The notes beneath the pieces were generated by a model. That model searched no databases. It was given only the letters and a program-made list of their open reading frames with translations, and had not been told where the DNA came from. A stretch of 64,000 nucleotides of DNA. Source: Bacteroidota bacterium. GTDB lineage: Bacteria; Bacteroidota; Bacteroidia; Chitinophagales; Chitinophagaceae. The stretch lies in contig JAIUNW010000001.1 in the NCBI GenBank assembly GCA_020161535.1, positions 310,001 to 374,000 of the forward strand, written 5' to 3'. Positions 17,459 to 26,532 of this stretch are shown in pieces (the first letter of the stretch is position 1; the number at the start of each line of letters is the position of its first letter). A program made the position numbers and the translations under genes.

Positions 17459-19471
17459 TCATTTTTGCTGTTTCAGTTTTGATTTTTGGTTGTGTAACAG
17501 AAGATAACGGGCTGTTTCGTAGCTGGCTTCTGACCACCACTTATAGTCAATTGCTGCTGGTGGCGCCGTCGCCGCAGGCGCCGCCTGAGTGCCCGCCCAT
17601 ACCAGGAATGGTTGTCCGCCTTGCATCGGTTCACTATAATACCAGTCATTATACAGGGTGCCCAACCTTTTGTTGTTGTAATCCAGTATAAAGGCCCGGT
17701 TGCCGGCGCCACTGTCTTTGGCATGCTGGCGCAGCAAATCACGGCCCCAGCCGGTATTCGTATAAGAAATACCGGTAATACCCGCGATGGTCGGTAAAAC
17801 ATCCACCTGCGACGCCAGTTCATTCAATCGAAAGGCAGGCAGGTTTTTGTGCGCATAAAACAACAATGGTACATGGTGTGCCGTCAATCCATTTTTGGTA
17901 TAGGCCGGTGGCAACATAGTACCCGCATCACCGGCAATGCCATGATCTCCCACAAATACAAACAGGGTATTGTCAAAATACGGTGCACTGGCTGCTTTTT
18001 CCATGAAACTGCGGAAACAAAAATCAGTATAGCGAAACGCATTTAATTCTTCATTCGATTCAAAACCAAAACGGTGCAGGCTATCACTTGAAACCGTTAC
18101 CGGTTTAAAAGCAGCGCGGTCTTCTTCGGGGATGGTGTAGGGCCGATGATTGTCCGCCGTTTGTATCACCGCAAAAAAAGGCTGCTTGTTTTGCCGCAAC
18201 ACTTTGTCGGCCTGCAAAAACAGGTTCTTGTCACTAATGCCCCACACATCTACCCGCGGTACATCGTAGCTGCCTTCTTCATACAGTTTTAGTGAATCGA
18301 TATTATTGGTGAGTATGCCCCTGATATTGGCCCAACTGGTGCTGCCCCCTAAAAAATAATATTTGTCGTAGCCGGCAAAATCATTGATGATGGTATGTTG
18401 ATCAACCATCATCGGATTTCTGCTGGCCGTTTTGATCAGTTCCACATCCGGTATGCCGGTTACGGTGGCCCATACCCCCTTGGCCGTTCCAATCAATGGT
18501 GTAAAACAATGGTCGAAAAATATTCCCTGGCGACTCAACGAATCAAAAAACGGGGTTGTGTTCAAAGGATTGCCCCACATTGAACTTTTATAGGCACTGA
18601 AACTCTCACAGATCACCAGTACCACATTCGGTTTCGACCCACCTTGCCAGTTGTACAAGCTGTCTGGAAGGCCGGCCCGGCTGAAGTTTAGCGTGTTGAC
18701 ATCCGGTTTATCTACGCCGAGATAGGCTGCTACCGCGGGATAAGCTGCTTTCACGCGGGCAACATCATATCCCGAACTGCGAAAGCGAAAAGAACTGGCA
18801 AAAGACTGGATGGGATTGAGCGCGAGATTGGCTTTGAAATCACTGCCCAGGTTAAATGCATCGCTCCAGCGAAGCGGGTACTGGCCTACCCTGCCAAAAA
18901 TGCCAATGGCCGCCAACAGAAAGGCCGCTATATACCACAAAATCCGGTTTGCCCTGCCAGGTTGGGCGCTGGCGCGATCGGCGCGTTGGTAAAATTTTTG
19001 TATGCACCAGCGAAGCAAGGCCGTTAACCCAACCAACAAAAGCAACAACCTGATAACCGGGTAGGTTTGCCACACCATTCGAAAGGAAATGCCGGCGTCT
19101 TGCAAAAAGCCGAGGGCGCTGGCATTGAGTCGTTGGTTGAGGTAAACGAAGTGCAAAAAATCGATGAGGTAGAACAATACAAATACCAACAGAAAAACGG
19201 TATAAAAAAACAACCAGCCTTTTATTGCTTTTTTGTTGCGGAAGGGATCCAGCGCTTTAATGGCGGTAAGCAGGCCGACGAAGAGGCCGAGGCTGGCCAA
19301 CAGCCGAAAATCGAATCGAAAGCCAAGCCATAGCGCCGGCCCAATGGAATCACTACCGGTAACGGGCAGCCGAAAACGATAATAGACGGCCAACCGGGCC
19401 AGGGTCATCAGCAGGAGCAGGAGCAGGCTGGTCATCCCAATCCAGCGAAGGGTTTTCGGCATTCGAAACAT
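17459..19471 (-). CDS. LtaS-like membrane sulfatase/phosphoglycerol transferase family protein
   Basis: 670 residues from ATG 19471, fixed by a -7 box five bases upstream. Five hydrophobic segments lie in the first 190 residues. A large outer domain of the alkaline phosphatase superfamily follows, with NVVLVICESFSAYKSS (metal-binding glutamate), TPLIGTAKGVWATVTG (candidate nucleophile threonine) and FVFVGDHGIAGD with HHVPLLFY (metal ligands). The family includes lipoteichoic acid synthase and phosphoglycerol or phosphoethanolamine transferases of Gram-negatives. Bacteroidetes make no lipoteichoic acid, so modification of a glycan or lipid head group is the likely role. The C-terminus has a short proline/alanine-rich stretch. 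Confidence 0.85.
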   Translation of the reverse strand: MFRMPKTLRWIGMTSLLLLLLMTLARLAVYYRFRLPVTGSDSIGPALWLGFRFDFRLLASLGLFVGLLTAIKALDPFRNKKAIKGWLFFYTVFLLVFVLFYLIDFLHFVYLNQRLNASALGFLQDAGISFRMVWQTYPVIRLLLLLVGLTALLRWCIQKFYQRADRASAQPGRANRILWYIAAFLLAAIGIFGRVGQYPLRWSDAFNLGSDFKANLALNPIQSFASSFRFRSSGYDVARVKAAYPAVAAYLGVDKPDVNTLNFSRAGLPDSLYNWQGGSKPNVVLVICESFSAYKSSMWGNPLNTTPFFDSLSRQGIFFDHCFTPLIGTAKGVWATVTGIPDVELIKTASRNPMMVDQHTIINDFAGYDKYYFLGGSTSWANIRGILTNNIDSLKLYEEGSYDVPRVDVWGISDKNLFLQADKVLRQNKQPFFAVIQTADNHRPYTIPEEDRAAFKPVTVSSDSLHRFGFESNEELNAFRYTDFCFRSFMEKAASAPYFDNTLFVFVGDHGIAGDAGTMLPPAYTKNGLTAHHVPLLFYAHKNLPAFRLNELASQVDVLPTIAGITGISYTNTGWGRDLLRQHAKDSGAGNRAFILDYNNKRLGTLYNDWYYSEPMQGGQPFLVWAGTQAAPAATAPPAAIDYKWWSEASYETARYLLLHNQKSKLKQQK

Positions 19472-19476
19472 AGCGA

Positions 19477-19484
19477 CAAAAATA
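19477..19484 (-). promoter_or_regulatory. -7 promoter element of the LtaS-like gene, leaderless arrangement
   Basis: Minus-strand TATTTTTG matches TAnnTTTG, five bases before ATG 19471. It stands back to back, one base apart, with the -7 box of the divergent PAP2 gene. Confidence 0.55.
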
Positions 19485-19485
19485 A

Positions 19486-19493
19486 TAGTTTTG
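19486..19493 (+). promoter_or_regulatory. -7 promoter element of the PAP2 gene, leaderless arrangement
   Basis: TAGTTTTG matches TAnnTTTG, five bases before ATG 19499. The whole intergenic region is 27 bases, so any -33 element must lie inside the neighbouring coding sequence. Confidence 0.55.
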
Positions 19494-19498
19494 TGGCT

Positions 19499-20074
19499 AT
19501 GGGCTTTGTAGACCGGCTTATTGAATGGGACCAGCAACTGGCCATCCGGATTAACAGCGACTGGAACCTGCCGGCGCTGGATTTCCTATTCCAGCACATT
19601 CGGGAAACCTATTTCTGGTTGCCCTTGTATGTGTTTTTCATCGTTTTCACCCCCCTGAACTTTGGCAAAAAGGGCTGGCTGTGGGTAATTGCCGCGATTG
19701 TGACCCTGTCGATCACCGACCAGGTGAGCAGCAACCTGATCAAAAACAATATCATGCGACTTCGGCCCTGTCGCGACCCCCAAGTGGTTGACCACCTGCG
19801 CATTTTCATCAAATATTGTCCCGGTAGTAGCAGTTTTACTTCCTCCCACGCCTGTAATCATTTTGGGTTTGCGGCGTTTGTTTACTTCACCGCCGGACAG
19901 TTTCTCAAGCCCTGGTCGATCATTTTGTTCGTCTTTGCTGCCCTGGTTAGCTATGCACAGGTCTATGTAGGCGTTCACTACCCCATTGATATATTCTTTG
20001 GCGGGCTGGTGGGTTTTGGCATTGGTTACGGAATGAGTGTTATCTTCAATAAAAATATCGGCCCTCTACAATAA
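19499..20074 (+). CDS. PAP2 superfamily membrane phosphatase
   Basis: 191 residues with about five membrane segments. PAP2 enzymes dephosphorylate lipid phosphates such as undecaprenyl diphosphate or phosphatidylglycerol phosphate. Motif 1 is KNNIMRLRP (KxxxxxxRP), motif 2 is SSFTSSHACNHFG (proton-donating histidine) and motif 3 is AQVYVGVHYPIDI with the nucleophile histidine. In motif 3 the usual arginine before VYVGVH is a glutamine, a change I believe is common in Bacteroidetes members. A GTG six bases upstream would lie on the promoter box, so ATG 19499 is preferred. Its stop overlaps the next ATG by one base. Confidence 0.85.
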   Translation: MGFVDRLIEWDQQLAIRINSDWNLPALDFLFQHIRETYFWLPLYVFFIVFTPLNFGKKGWLWVIAAIVTLSITDQVSSNLIKNNIMRLRPCRDPQVVDHLRIFIKYCPGSSSFTSSHACNHFGFAAFVYFTAGQFLKPWSIILFVFAALVSYAQVYVGVHYPIDIFFGGLVGFGIGYGMSVIFNKNIGPLQ

Positions 20075-21375
20075 TGACGGAAGTTTTTATCATCCTGGGA
20101 CTCATCCTCCTCAATGGCCTGTTTTCGATGGCTGAAATCGCCCTGGTATCGGCCAGGAAGGCAAGACTGGAAGCCCAGGCATCCAAAGGCGATGCGCGAG
20201 CGCGTGAAGCGCTGAAACTTGCCAATAATCCCGACACCTTTTTATCGACGGTCCAAATTGGCATTACGCTGATCGGCATTTTGACCGGTATTTTCTCTGG
20301 CGAAGCCCTCACCCAACGAGTGGCTGATTTTTTTAGCGGCATACCTATGCTGGCAAAATACGCCAATGGCCTGGGTACCGCCGTTATCGTCATTCTGATC
20401 ACCTATTTTAGCCTGGTATTGGGTGAACTACTGCCCAAACGGATTGGCCTCAGCAGCCCCGAACGCATCGCCAAACTGGCCGCCGCGCCGATGGGCATCA
20501 TCACCAAAGTCACCTACCCTTTTATTTGGTTGCTCAGCAATTCAACCACTTTATTGGCCAAGCTCTTCAATATTAGAAAGAATGATTCGCAGGTAACGGA
20601 AGAAGAGATCAAAGCCATCATCAGCGAGGGTACCGAACAGGGCACAATAGAAGAAGCCGAACAGGAGATCATTGAACGCGTGTTTCATTTGGGCGACAGG
20701 AGCATCAGCTCATTGATGACGCACCGCAGTGATATCATTTGGTTTGACGTGAACGACAACGAGGTTTCCATCAAGGAAAAGATCGTAAAAGAGCCGCATT
20801 CCATTTATCCCATTTGTGATGGCGATATCGACAATATCAAAGGGGTAGTATCGATCAAAGACCTGTATATCAGCAATGACCTTACCCTTTTTAAACACAT
20901 CATGAAACCTGCGATTTTTGTGCCTGAAAACAATACGGCCTATCGCGTACTGGAACGATTTAAAGAGGGGCAGATTCATTCCTGTTTCATTGTTGATGAA
21001 TATGGATCGGTGCAGGGCATGATTACCCTCAATGATATTCTCGAAGCCATTGTGGGCGATTTACCGCAGCCGGATATTGAAGACTATGAGATTGCTGAGC
21101 GCGAAGACGGTACATTTCTGGTAGACGCCCAAATACCTTTCTACGATTTTCTGAGCCGGTTTGAAATGACCGAGCACATGAATGAGGGCGAGCAGGAATT
21201 CAATACCCTGGCTGGTTTTATCTTACACAAACTGGAACGGATACCGCAAACCGGAGACAAGCTGGAGTGGAATGGTTGCACATTTGAAATTGTAGACATG
21301 GACAGCCTGCGCATCGACAAAATACTGGTGCGTATATCGGCCGAAATCCTGAAGAACATGGAAGAAGAAAGCTAA
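20074..21375 (+). CDS. Hemolysin C/CorC-like membrane protein (CNNM + CBS pair + transporter-associated domain)
   Basis: 433 residues. Residues 1-190 are a CNNM (DUF21) membrane domain (GLILLNGLFSMAEIALVSARK, then LGELLPKRIGL). Residues about 205-330 hold two CBS domains (SSLMTHRSDIIWFD; HIMKPAIFVPENN; DEYGSVQGMITLNDILEAIVG). The last 90 residues are the CorC_HlyC transporter-associated domain (FNTLAGFILHKLERIPQTGD). The family is linked to magnesium or cobalt efflux; the hemolysin name is historical. Its start overlaps the PAP2 stop by one base, so they form an operon. The stop interlocks with that of the convergent DUF6702 gene. Confidence 0.9.
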   Translation: MTEVFIILGLILLNGLFSMAEIALVSARKARLEAQASKGDARAREALKLANNPDTFLSTVQIGITLIGILTGIFSGEALTQRVADFFSGIPMLAKYANGLGTAVIVILITYFSLVLGELLPKRIGLSSPERIAKLAAAPMGIITKVTYPFIWLLSNSTTLLAKLFNIRKNDSQVTEEEIKAIISEGTEQGTIEEAEQEIIERVFHLGDRSISSLMTHRSDIIWFDVNDNEVSIKEKIVKEPHSIYPICDGDIDNIKGVVSIKDLYISNDLTLFKHIMKPAIFVPENNTAYRVLERFKEGQIHSCFIVDEYGSVQGMITLNDILEAIVGDLPQPDIEDYEIAEREDGTFLVDAQIPFYDFLSRFEMTEHMNEGEQEFNTLAGFILHKLERIPQTGDKLEWNGCTFEIVDMDSLRIDKILVRISAEILKNMEEES

Positions 21376-21860
21376 AAGCTGAAACTCGCTTTGCTGTCGG
21401 GATAGGCCACTTTGGTACTTTTTCGATTCCCGTTTACAATCACGTGCATGATATTGATTTGTTTGTCGAACGCATTATACAAGAGGCTGTTGTCAATATC
21501 TATTTTGCTGACCGTGGGTACTTGTTCTACCTGCACATAACACCAGGCCGCCTCGCGTTCCTTTTCATAGCCAACATATTGTAATTTTACCGGAATACCG
21601 TTCACCTTTACCTGCAAATGCTTTTGCAGGTATTGAAAAACGACCTGGTTTGTTTTGGCCGTGTCTTTCGGATTGCTCAGGTCGACCGTAAAACCGGCAC
21701 CCGGCGTGAGCGCTTTTTCAAAATCATCGATAAAAACCTTGACGCTGATCTCGAGTGATTGCTCCGCCGCGTTGTGCTGCACCTCGGTTACACTCACAAA
21801 AAAAGGATGCATCCAGGCCAGCAACAACGTCATCCACCATTTACCCAGGTATACTGCCAT
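21372..21860 (-). CDS. DUF6702 family exported protein
   Basis: 162 residues. A hydrophobic N-terminus ending LLAWMHPFFVSVTEVQHN is the family signature. The histidine-proline motif directly after the signal segment is kept in Bacteroidetes homologues, which usually sit next to HupE-like and M1 peptidase genes, as here. The rest is beta-rich (ISVKVFIDDFEKAL; VKLQYVGYEKEREAAWCYVQ). Function is unknown. The gene is divergent from the HupE gene across 57 bases and convergent with the CorC-like gene, with a four-base overlap of stops. Confidence 0.75.
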   Translation of the reverse strand: MAVYLGKWWMTLLLAWMHPFFVSVTEVQHNAAEQSLEISVKVFIDDFEKALTPGAGFTVDLSNPKDTAKTNQVVFQYLQKHLQVKVNGIPVKLQYVGYEKEREAAWCYVQVEQVPTVSKIDIDNSLLYNAFDKQINIMHVIVNGNRKSTKVAYPDSKASFSF

Positions 21861-21917
21861 TAATAAAAACTGTTTTCAGAACCCAAAACTCTGGTTTATT
21901 TTGCTGGCAGCAAAACC

Positions 21918-22604
21918 ATGCCTGATTTTAACTTGTATTTTAGCCTCGGTGTAGAGCATATTCTTACCTGGGATGCGCTTGACCATATTTTATTTGTCAC
22001 TGCTTTGTGCTTGCGTTACAGTTGGCGCGACTGGAAAAAAGTAGCCATCCTGGTGACTGCTTTCACCATCGGCCACAGTGTTACCCTGGTACTGAGTGTA
22101 ACGGGGCATATCAAAGTGGCGGTGGCCTGGATCGAGTTTTTGATACCGCTTACTATTGCCGCAACGGCCTTGAATAATCTTTTCTTTCGCACCGTTCAGT
22201 CTGATGGCAAACTGCCGTTGATTTATTTTTTCGCCTTGTTTTTTGGCATGATTCACGGGCTGGCTTATGCGAACCTGCTGCTCGACCTGGAGGGGAAAGA
22301 AGGATTAACCATTCACCTGCTGGCTTTTAACCTGGGCATTGAAGTAGCGCAATTGCTGGTGGTGGCGGTAGTTTTATTCGTATCATTTATATTCGTGGAC
22401 CGATTGAAGCTGGCCCGTCGCTGGTGGGTAATGGGCATTTCAATACTTATCCTCCTGTTCTCACTGAAGATGGCCTTTGAAAGAATGCCTGGTAAATCAT
22501 CTAACACACAAACAGTAATAAATGAGAAATCTGCTCTTAGCCACCCTGGTACTGCTGACCGGATCAGCCGTGGCCCAAGACATCCAGAACAACCCTGGCT
22601 CTAA
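21918..22604 (+). CDS. HupE/UreJ family membrane protein, C-terminus reads through into the next gene
   Basis: 228 residues with about six membrane segments (FSLGVEHILTWDALDHILFV; VLSVTGHIKVAVAWIEFLIPLTI; FFGMIHGLAYANL). The histidine/aspartate pairs in HILTWDALDHI and GHSVT are typical of the HupE/UreJ group, whose members are linked to nickel or other metal uptake. Here, beside DUF6702 and an M1 peptidase, the role is unknown. The hydrophobic body ends near residue 195. The last 30 codons run 83 bases into the M1 peptidase gene. A TAATAA at 22516-22521 lies in the other frame, suggesting a one-base shift of the original end. Confidence 0.75.
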   Translation: MPDFNLYFSLGVEHILTWDALDHILFVTALCLRYSWRDWKKVAILVTAFTIGHSVTLVLSVTGHIKVAVAWIEFLIPLTIAATALNNLFFRTVQSDGKLPLIYFFALFFGMIHGLAYANLLLDLEGKEGLTIHLLAFNLGIEVAQLLVVAVVLFVSFIFVDRLKLARRWWVMGISILILLFSLKMAFERMPGKSSNTQTVINEKSALSHPGTADRISRGPRHPEQPWL

Positions 22605-24882
22605 TCACGGCAACAAGTTTGAGCAATTGGGTACTATCCTGCCCACGCCGAACGAATACAGAACTGCCAGTGGTGCGCCGGGCCCCAAGTATTGGCAGCA
22701 ACGCGTTGACTATGATATCAAGTGCGATCTCGACGAAGAAAAACTGAAACTCAACGGCAGCGAAACCGTTACGTATTACAACAACTCGCCCGATGTACTC
22801 ACCTATCTGTGGCTGCAGCTCGATGAAAATGAACACAGCAGTGAAAAGAATGCCAATTACCAGGATGGCAGCAGCCTGGGCAAGCAGGGTGTTGATATGC
22901 AACTGGATCGCCTGCAGGAATCAAAAAATGATTATGGTATCAATATGCTGAAACTGACCGATGGCCAAGGCCTCGCGTTGAAATACACGGTGAACAAAAC
23001 CATGATGCGCGTTGAATTGCCAGCCGCATTGAAGCCGGGTCAAAAATTTATTTTCAAAATAGATTGGAACTATACCATCACCGATCGCATGAAAGTGGGC
23101 GGTCGCGGCGGTTACGAATACTTTGCTGAAGACGGCAACTATTTGTTCACCATGACACAATGGTATCCCCGTTTGTGTGTGTACAGTGATTTCCAGGGAT
23201 GGCAGAACCACCAGTTTACTGGTCGCGGCGAATTCGCCCTCACCTTCGGCAATTTCAAAGTGCAGATGACCGTTCCTGCCGACCATGTAGTGGGTTCAAC
23301 CGGCGAATGTTTGAATTATGCGGCGAACTTAACGCCGACACAAATGGCGCGGTGGACGAAAGCGCAGACCGCCAAAGACGTGACTGAAATCGTTACACTC
23401 GACGAAGCCAACAAGGCCATCACGACCAAAGCAAAAACAAAAAAGACCTGGATCTACAAAGCAGATAATGTGCGCGACTTTGCGTGGACATCTTCGCGTC
23501 GTTTTATCTGGGATGCGATGCCCGCGAATGTAGAAGGTAAGAAGGTAATGTGTATGAGCTTTTATGGCAAGGAAGCCTATGGTTTGTACCGTCCGTTTTC
23601 CACCAAGGCCGTTGCGCATACCATTAAGACCTATAGCAAGTTTTCGATCCCCTATCCCTACCCGGTGGCGCAGAGTGTAGAAGCAGCCAACGGTATGGAG
23701 TACCCGATGATCTGTTTCAACTATGGACGCACGGCTCCCGATGGTACTTATAGCGAAAGCACCAAGTATGGTATGCTGGGCGTTGTTATTCATGAAGTGG
23801 GGCACAATTTCTTCCCCATGATTGTGAACAGCGATGAGCGCCAGTGGAGCTGGATGGACGAAGGCCTGAATACTTTTGTTGAATACCTGACGGAAGAATT
23901 ATGGGATAATAAATTCCCCACAAGGCGCGGTCCCGCGGCCTATATCGCCGACTACATGAAATTGCCCAAAGACCAGTTGGAGCCCATCATGACCAATTCA
24001 GAAAACATCATTCAGTTCGGTCCCAATGCGTATTCAAAGCCTGCAACCGGTTTGAATATTTTGCGTGAAACCATCATGGGTAGGGAGTTGTTTGATTATT
24101 CTTTCAAAGAGTATGCACGTCGCTGGGCTTTTAAACATCCAACACCGGCTGATTTGTTCCGCACCATGGAAGATGCAAGTGGTGAAGACCTCGACTGGTT
24201 CTGGCGTGGCTGGTTCTACAGCACCGATGCAACTGATATTGCCATAGATACCGTACGTCATATTGTACCTGAGTTTACCGAGCCGGCCAATGCGGCTGGT
24301 GGCACACAAAAAGTTAAGCTGGCCAAGCCACAGGTGAACAGTTTTGAAGACATTTCTAAAGTGAGGAACCGCGAAGACAAGAATATCGTTTTTGCGACCG
24401 ATGCCGACACGTCGCTGCGTGATTTTTACTGGCGTTATGCCCGTGGCCTGGAGCCGGTTGATACTGCTACCTATGAAGTGCCTTCACAAAGCAATATTGC
24501 GAAAGCCGATGCCGATCTCGAAAACAAGTACAAGAACAAACATATCTACGAAGTAGCATTCAGCAACAAGGGCGGATTGGTGATGCCGATCATTGTTGAA
24601 TTTACCTATGCTGATGGCAGCAAAGAGGTTGACCGCATTCCGGCGCAGATCTGGCGCAAGAACGAAGGAAAAGTGACCAAAGTGTATATCAAAGACAAAG
24701 AGGTGAAGAGCATCAAACTGGACCCCATGCGCGAAACCGCCGATATCAACGAAAACAACAATACCTGGGGAACGATCAGCGAGCCCAGCAAGTTCCAGTT
24801 GTTTAAGTTGAAACAAAATGCCCGTGGACAAAGCACAGGTATAACGCCGATGCAAAAGGCGAAAGAGAAAAAAGCATTCTAA
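22522..24882 (+). CDS. M1 family zinc metallopeptidase
   Basis: 786 residues. A signal peptide (NLLLATLVLLTGSAVAQ) precedes an N-terminal beta domain. The catalytic domain has a GAMEN-like ANGMEYPM (substrate binding) and the zinc site HEVGHNFFP with the third ligand in WMDEGLNTFVEY about 19 residues on (HExxH-x18-E). A C-terminal region of about 230 residues follows. Members are aminopeptidase N-like and act in the periplasm or at the surface on peptides. It follows the HupE gene (83-base overlap) on the same strand, an arrangement seen with DUF6702 in other Bacteroidetes. A large inverted repeat follows the stop. Confidence 0.9.
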   Translation: MRNLLLATLVLLTGSAVAQDIQNNPGSNHGNKFEQLGTILPTPNEYRTASGAPGPKYWQQRVDYDIKCDLDEEKLKLNGSETVTYYNNSPDVLTYLWLQLDENEHSSEKNANYQDGSSLGKQGVDMQLDRLQESKNDYGINMLKLTDGQGLALKYTVNKTMMRVELPAALKPGQKFIFKIDWNYTITDRMKVGGRGGYEYFAEDGNYLFTMTQWYPRLCVYSDFQGWQNHQFTGRGEFALTFGNFKVQMTVPADHVVGSTGECLNYAANLTPTQMARWTKAQTAKDVTEIVTLDEANKAITTKAKTKKTWIYKADNVRDFAWTSSRRFIWDAMPANVEGKKVMCMSFYGKEAYGLYRPFSTKAVAHTIKTYSKFSIPYPYPVAQSVEAANGMEYPMICFNYGRTAPDGTYSESTKYGMLGVVIHEVGHNFFPMIVNSDERQWSWMDEGLNTFVEYLTEELWDNKFPTRRGPAAYIADYMKLPKDQLEPIMTNSENIIQFGPNAYSKPATGLNILRETIMGRELFDYSFKEYARRWAFKHPTPADLFRTMEDASGEDLDWFWRGWFYSTDATDIAIDTVRHIVPEFTEPANAAGGTQKVKLAKPQVNSFEDISKVRNREDKNIVFATDADTSLRDFYWRYARGLEPVDTATYEVPSQSNIAKADADLENKYKNKHIYEVAFSNKGGLVMPIIVEFTYADGSKEVDRIPAQIWRKNEGKVTKVYIKDKEVKSIKLDPMRETADINENNNTWGTISEPSKFQLFKLKQNARGQSTGITPMQKAKEKKAF

Positions 24883-24884
24883 CG

Positions 24885-24944
24885 AAAGTATAAGGTTTAA
24901 GGTTACACCCACGCACGCGGTAGCAACCTTAAACCTTATACTTT
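24885..24944. terminator. Perfect 20-bp inverted repeat between convergent genes, possible bidirectional terminator
   Basis: Arms at 24885-24904 and 24925-24944 are exact reverse complements over 20 bases, with a 20-base loop. The arms are built of AAGGTTTAAGGTT-type units. It fills the 75-base gap between the M1 peptidase and the sulfatase, which converge on it. The arm is AT-rich and has no clean T-run, so it could be a bidirectional transcription barrier or a dispersed repeat rather than a classical terminator. Confidence 0.6.
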
Positions 24945-24957
24945 AAAACTTAAACAA

Positions 24958-26532
24958 CTAATCTAGTTTTGCGGCGGGGCGAACTTCTTTGCCTTCGGTG
25001 TTGGTTAAGCCGTCGCCCAGGGCTTGTCGGTATTTGTCGGCGATTTGTTGAAGCTCGGTCACGATTTTCGGATATTGTTCTTTTACATCGCGGTCTTCAC
25101 CGGGATCGATGGCGAGGTTGTACAGCGCCATTGGCAGCTCAACGCCGCCCCAGTTGCCAGGATAGCGGTCGGCCCCAATGGTAGCGGGCGGTCCATAGGT
25201 TTGGGAACTGGCCGCAAACACCAGCTTCCAGTAGCCCTTTCGAATGGCTTTCAGGTTGTTTTTGTCGTAGTAATAAGCAAATTCATCACGCGGGTTAAAA
25301 GATTTGAGGGTCGTGGTGTTTTTATTTGTTGAACTGTTTTGCGAATCATGGGCACTGTGCGGCGAGGCTTTGTTTTTGTGCACCTGATCATTTTTCGATC
25401 CCACTTCTCCTACAAGGAAGGCCGAGAAATCAACCCCATCTATTTTCTTTACTGGTTGTGCGGCATGGGCAATTGTTGCCATGGTGGGCAGGATGTCCAT
25501 ATTGGTCAGCAAATGGTTGTTGATGGTTGCTGCACTGGTATGCCCTGGCCAACTGATGATGCAGGGTACCCGGAGCCCGCCATCCCAGGCCGTGCCCTTC
25601 CCTTCCCGCAAGCCCGCTGTATTACCAGCATGGTTACCGAAGGTCAACCAGGGGCCATTGTCGCTTGTAAACACGATGATGGTATTCTCGTATACGCCAT
25701 TCGCTTTCAAACTGCGCACCACTTCCCCTACCGACCAATCAACTTCTTCCATCACATCCCCAAACATACCGGCACCACTTTTTCCTTTGAACCGATTCGA
25801 TACACCAAGTGGCACATGCACCATCGAATGTGCCAGGTAAAGAAAGAAAGGTTGTTTTTTGTTTCTTTCGATAAAAGACAGGGCCCGTTGGGTATAAAGC
25901 GTGGTGAGGCTGTCCTGGTCATCAAAGGTGGAAATGATTTTAATGGTTTTATTGCCTTCGATCAGCGGCAGCGGTGGGTATTTTGCGCGCCAGAAAGAAG
26001 TGTCTTTCCAACGTTCGCCATTGTAATCGTACGCCCACATGTCGTTTGAATAGGGCAGACCGAGAAATTCATCAAACCCATTTTGCAAGGGCAGATAGGG
26101 TTCTTTGTGACCCAGGTGCCATTTGCCAACGATTCCGGTTTTGTACCCGGCATTTTTCAGCAGTTCGGCCAGCGTTTCTTCGTTCGGATTCAAGGCAAAT
26201 TTCGCATTGTGATCGATGGCGCCGGAAATACCAATCCTGGTAGGATAACAACCTGTCATCAACGCGCTGCGCGAAGCCGTACAGACTGCCTGCGCTGAAT
26301 AGAAATTGGTAAACCGAATACCATGTGCAGCCAATGCATCGATCTGCGGCGTTTGGTACGGCCCGCCACCGTAACAAACGGGATCGCCATAACCCATGTC
26401 ATCCATATTGATGATTACAATATTGGGGCGATCGTTTTTGGCGGATGCCTTTTTTTGCGCAGTAGCTATCGCAACACTGAAAAGAAAAACGCTCAAAAAT
26501 AAAAACGGCTTTCTATTACAATACTTTTTCAT
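24958..26532 (-). CDS. Secreted sulfatase (arylsulfatase A-like)
   Basis: 524 residues with signal peptide (FLFLSVFLFSVAIATAQ). The sulfatase core begins RPNIVIINMDDMGYGD, supplying metal-binding aspartates. The catalytic segment VCTASRSALMTGCYPTR carries C-x-A-x-R, the accepted variant of the C-x-P-x-R site whose cysteine becomes formylglycine. IVGKWHLG and FTSDNGP give further active-site residues. An unusual polar insert rich in S, N, K and H lies near residues 385-415. Such enzymes desulfate polysaccharides or small aryl sulfates in the periplasm. No anaerobic maturase gene is in the window. The substrate is unknown. Confidence 0.9.
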   Translation of the reverse strand: MKKYCNRKPFLFLSVFLFSVAIATAQKKASAKNDRPNIVIINMDDMGYGDPVCYGGGPYQTPQIDALAAHGIRFTNFYSAQAVCTASRSALMTGCYPTRIGISGAIDHNAKFALNPNEETLAELLKNAGYKTGIVGKWHLGHKEPYLPLQNGFDEFLGLPYSNDMWAYDYNGERWKDTSFWRAKYPPLPLIEGNKTIKIISTFDDQDSLTTLYTQRALSFIERNKKQPFFLYLAHSMVHVPLGVSNRFKGKSGAGMFGDVMEEVDWSVGEVVRSLKANGVYENTIIVFTSDNGPWLTFGNHAGNTAGLREGKGTAWDGGLRVPCIISWPGHTSAATINNHLLTNMDILPTMATIAHAAQPVKKIDGVDFSAFLVGEVGSKNDQVHKNKASPHSAHDSQNSSTNKNTTTLKSFNPRDEFAYYYDKNNLKAIRKGYWKLVFAASSQTYGPPATIGADRYPGNWGGVELPMALYNLAIDPGEDRDVKEQYPKIVTELQQIADKYRQALGDGLTNTEGKEVRPAAKLD

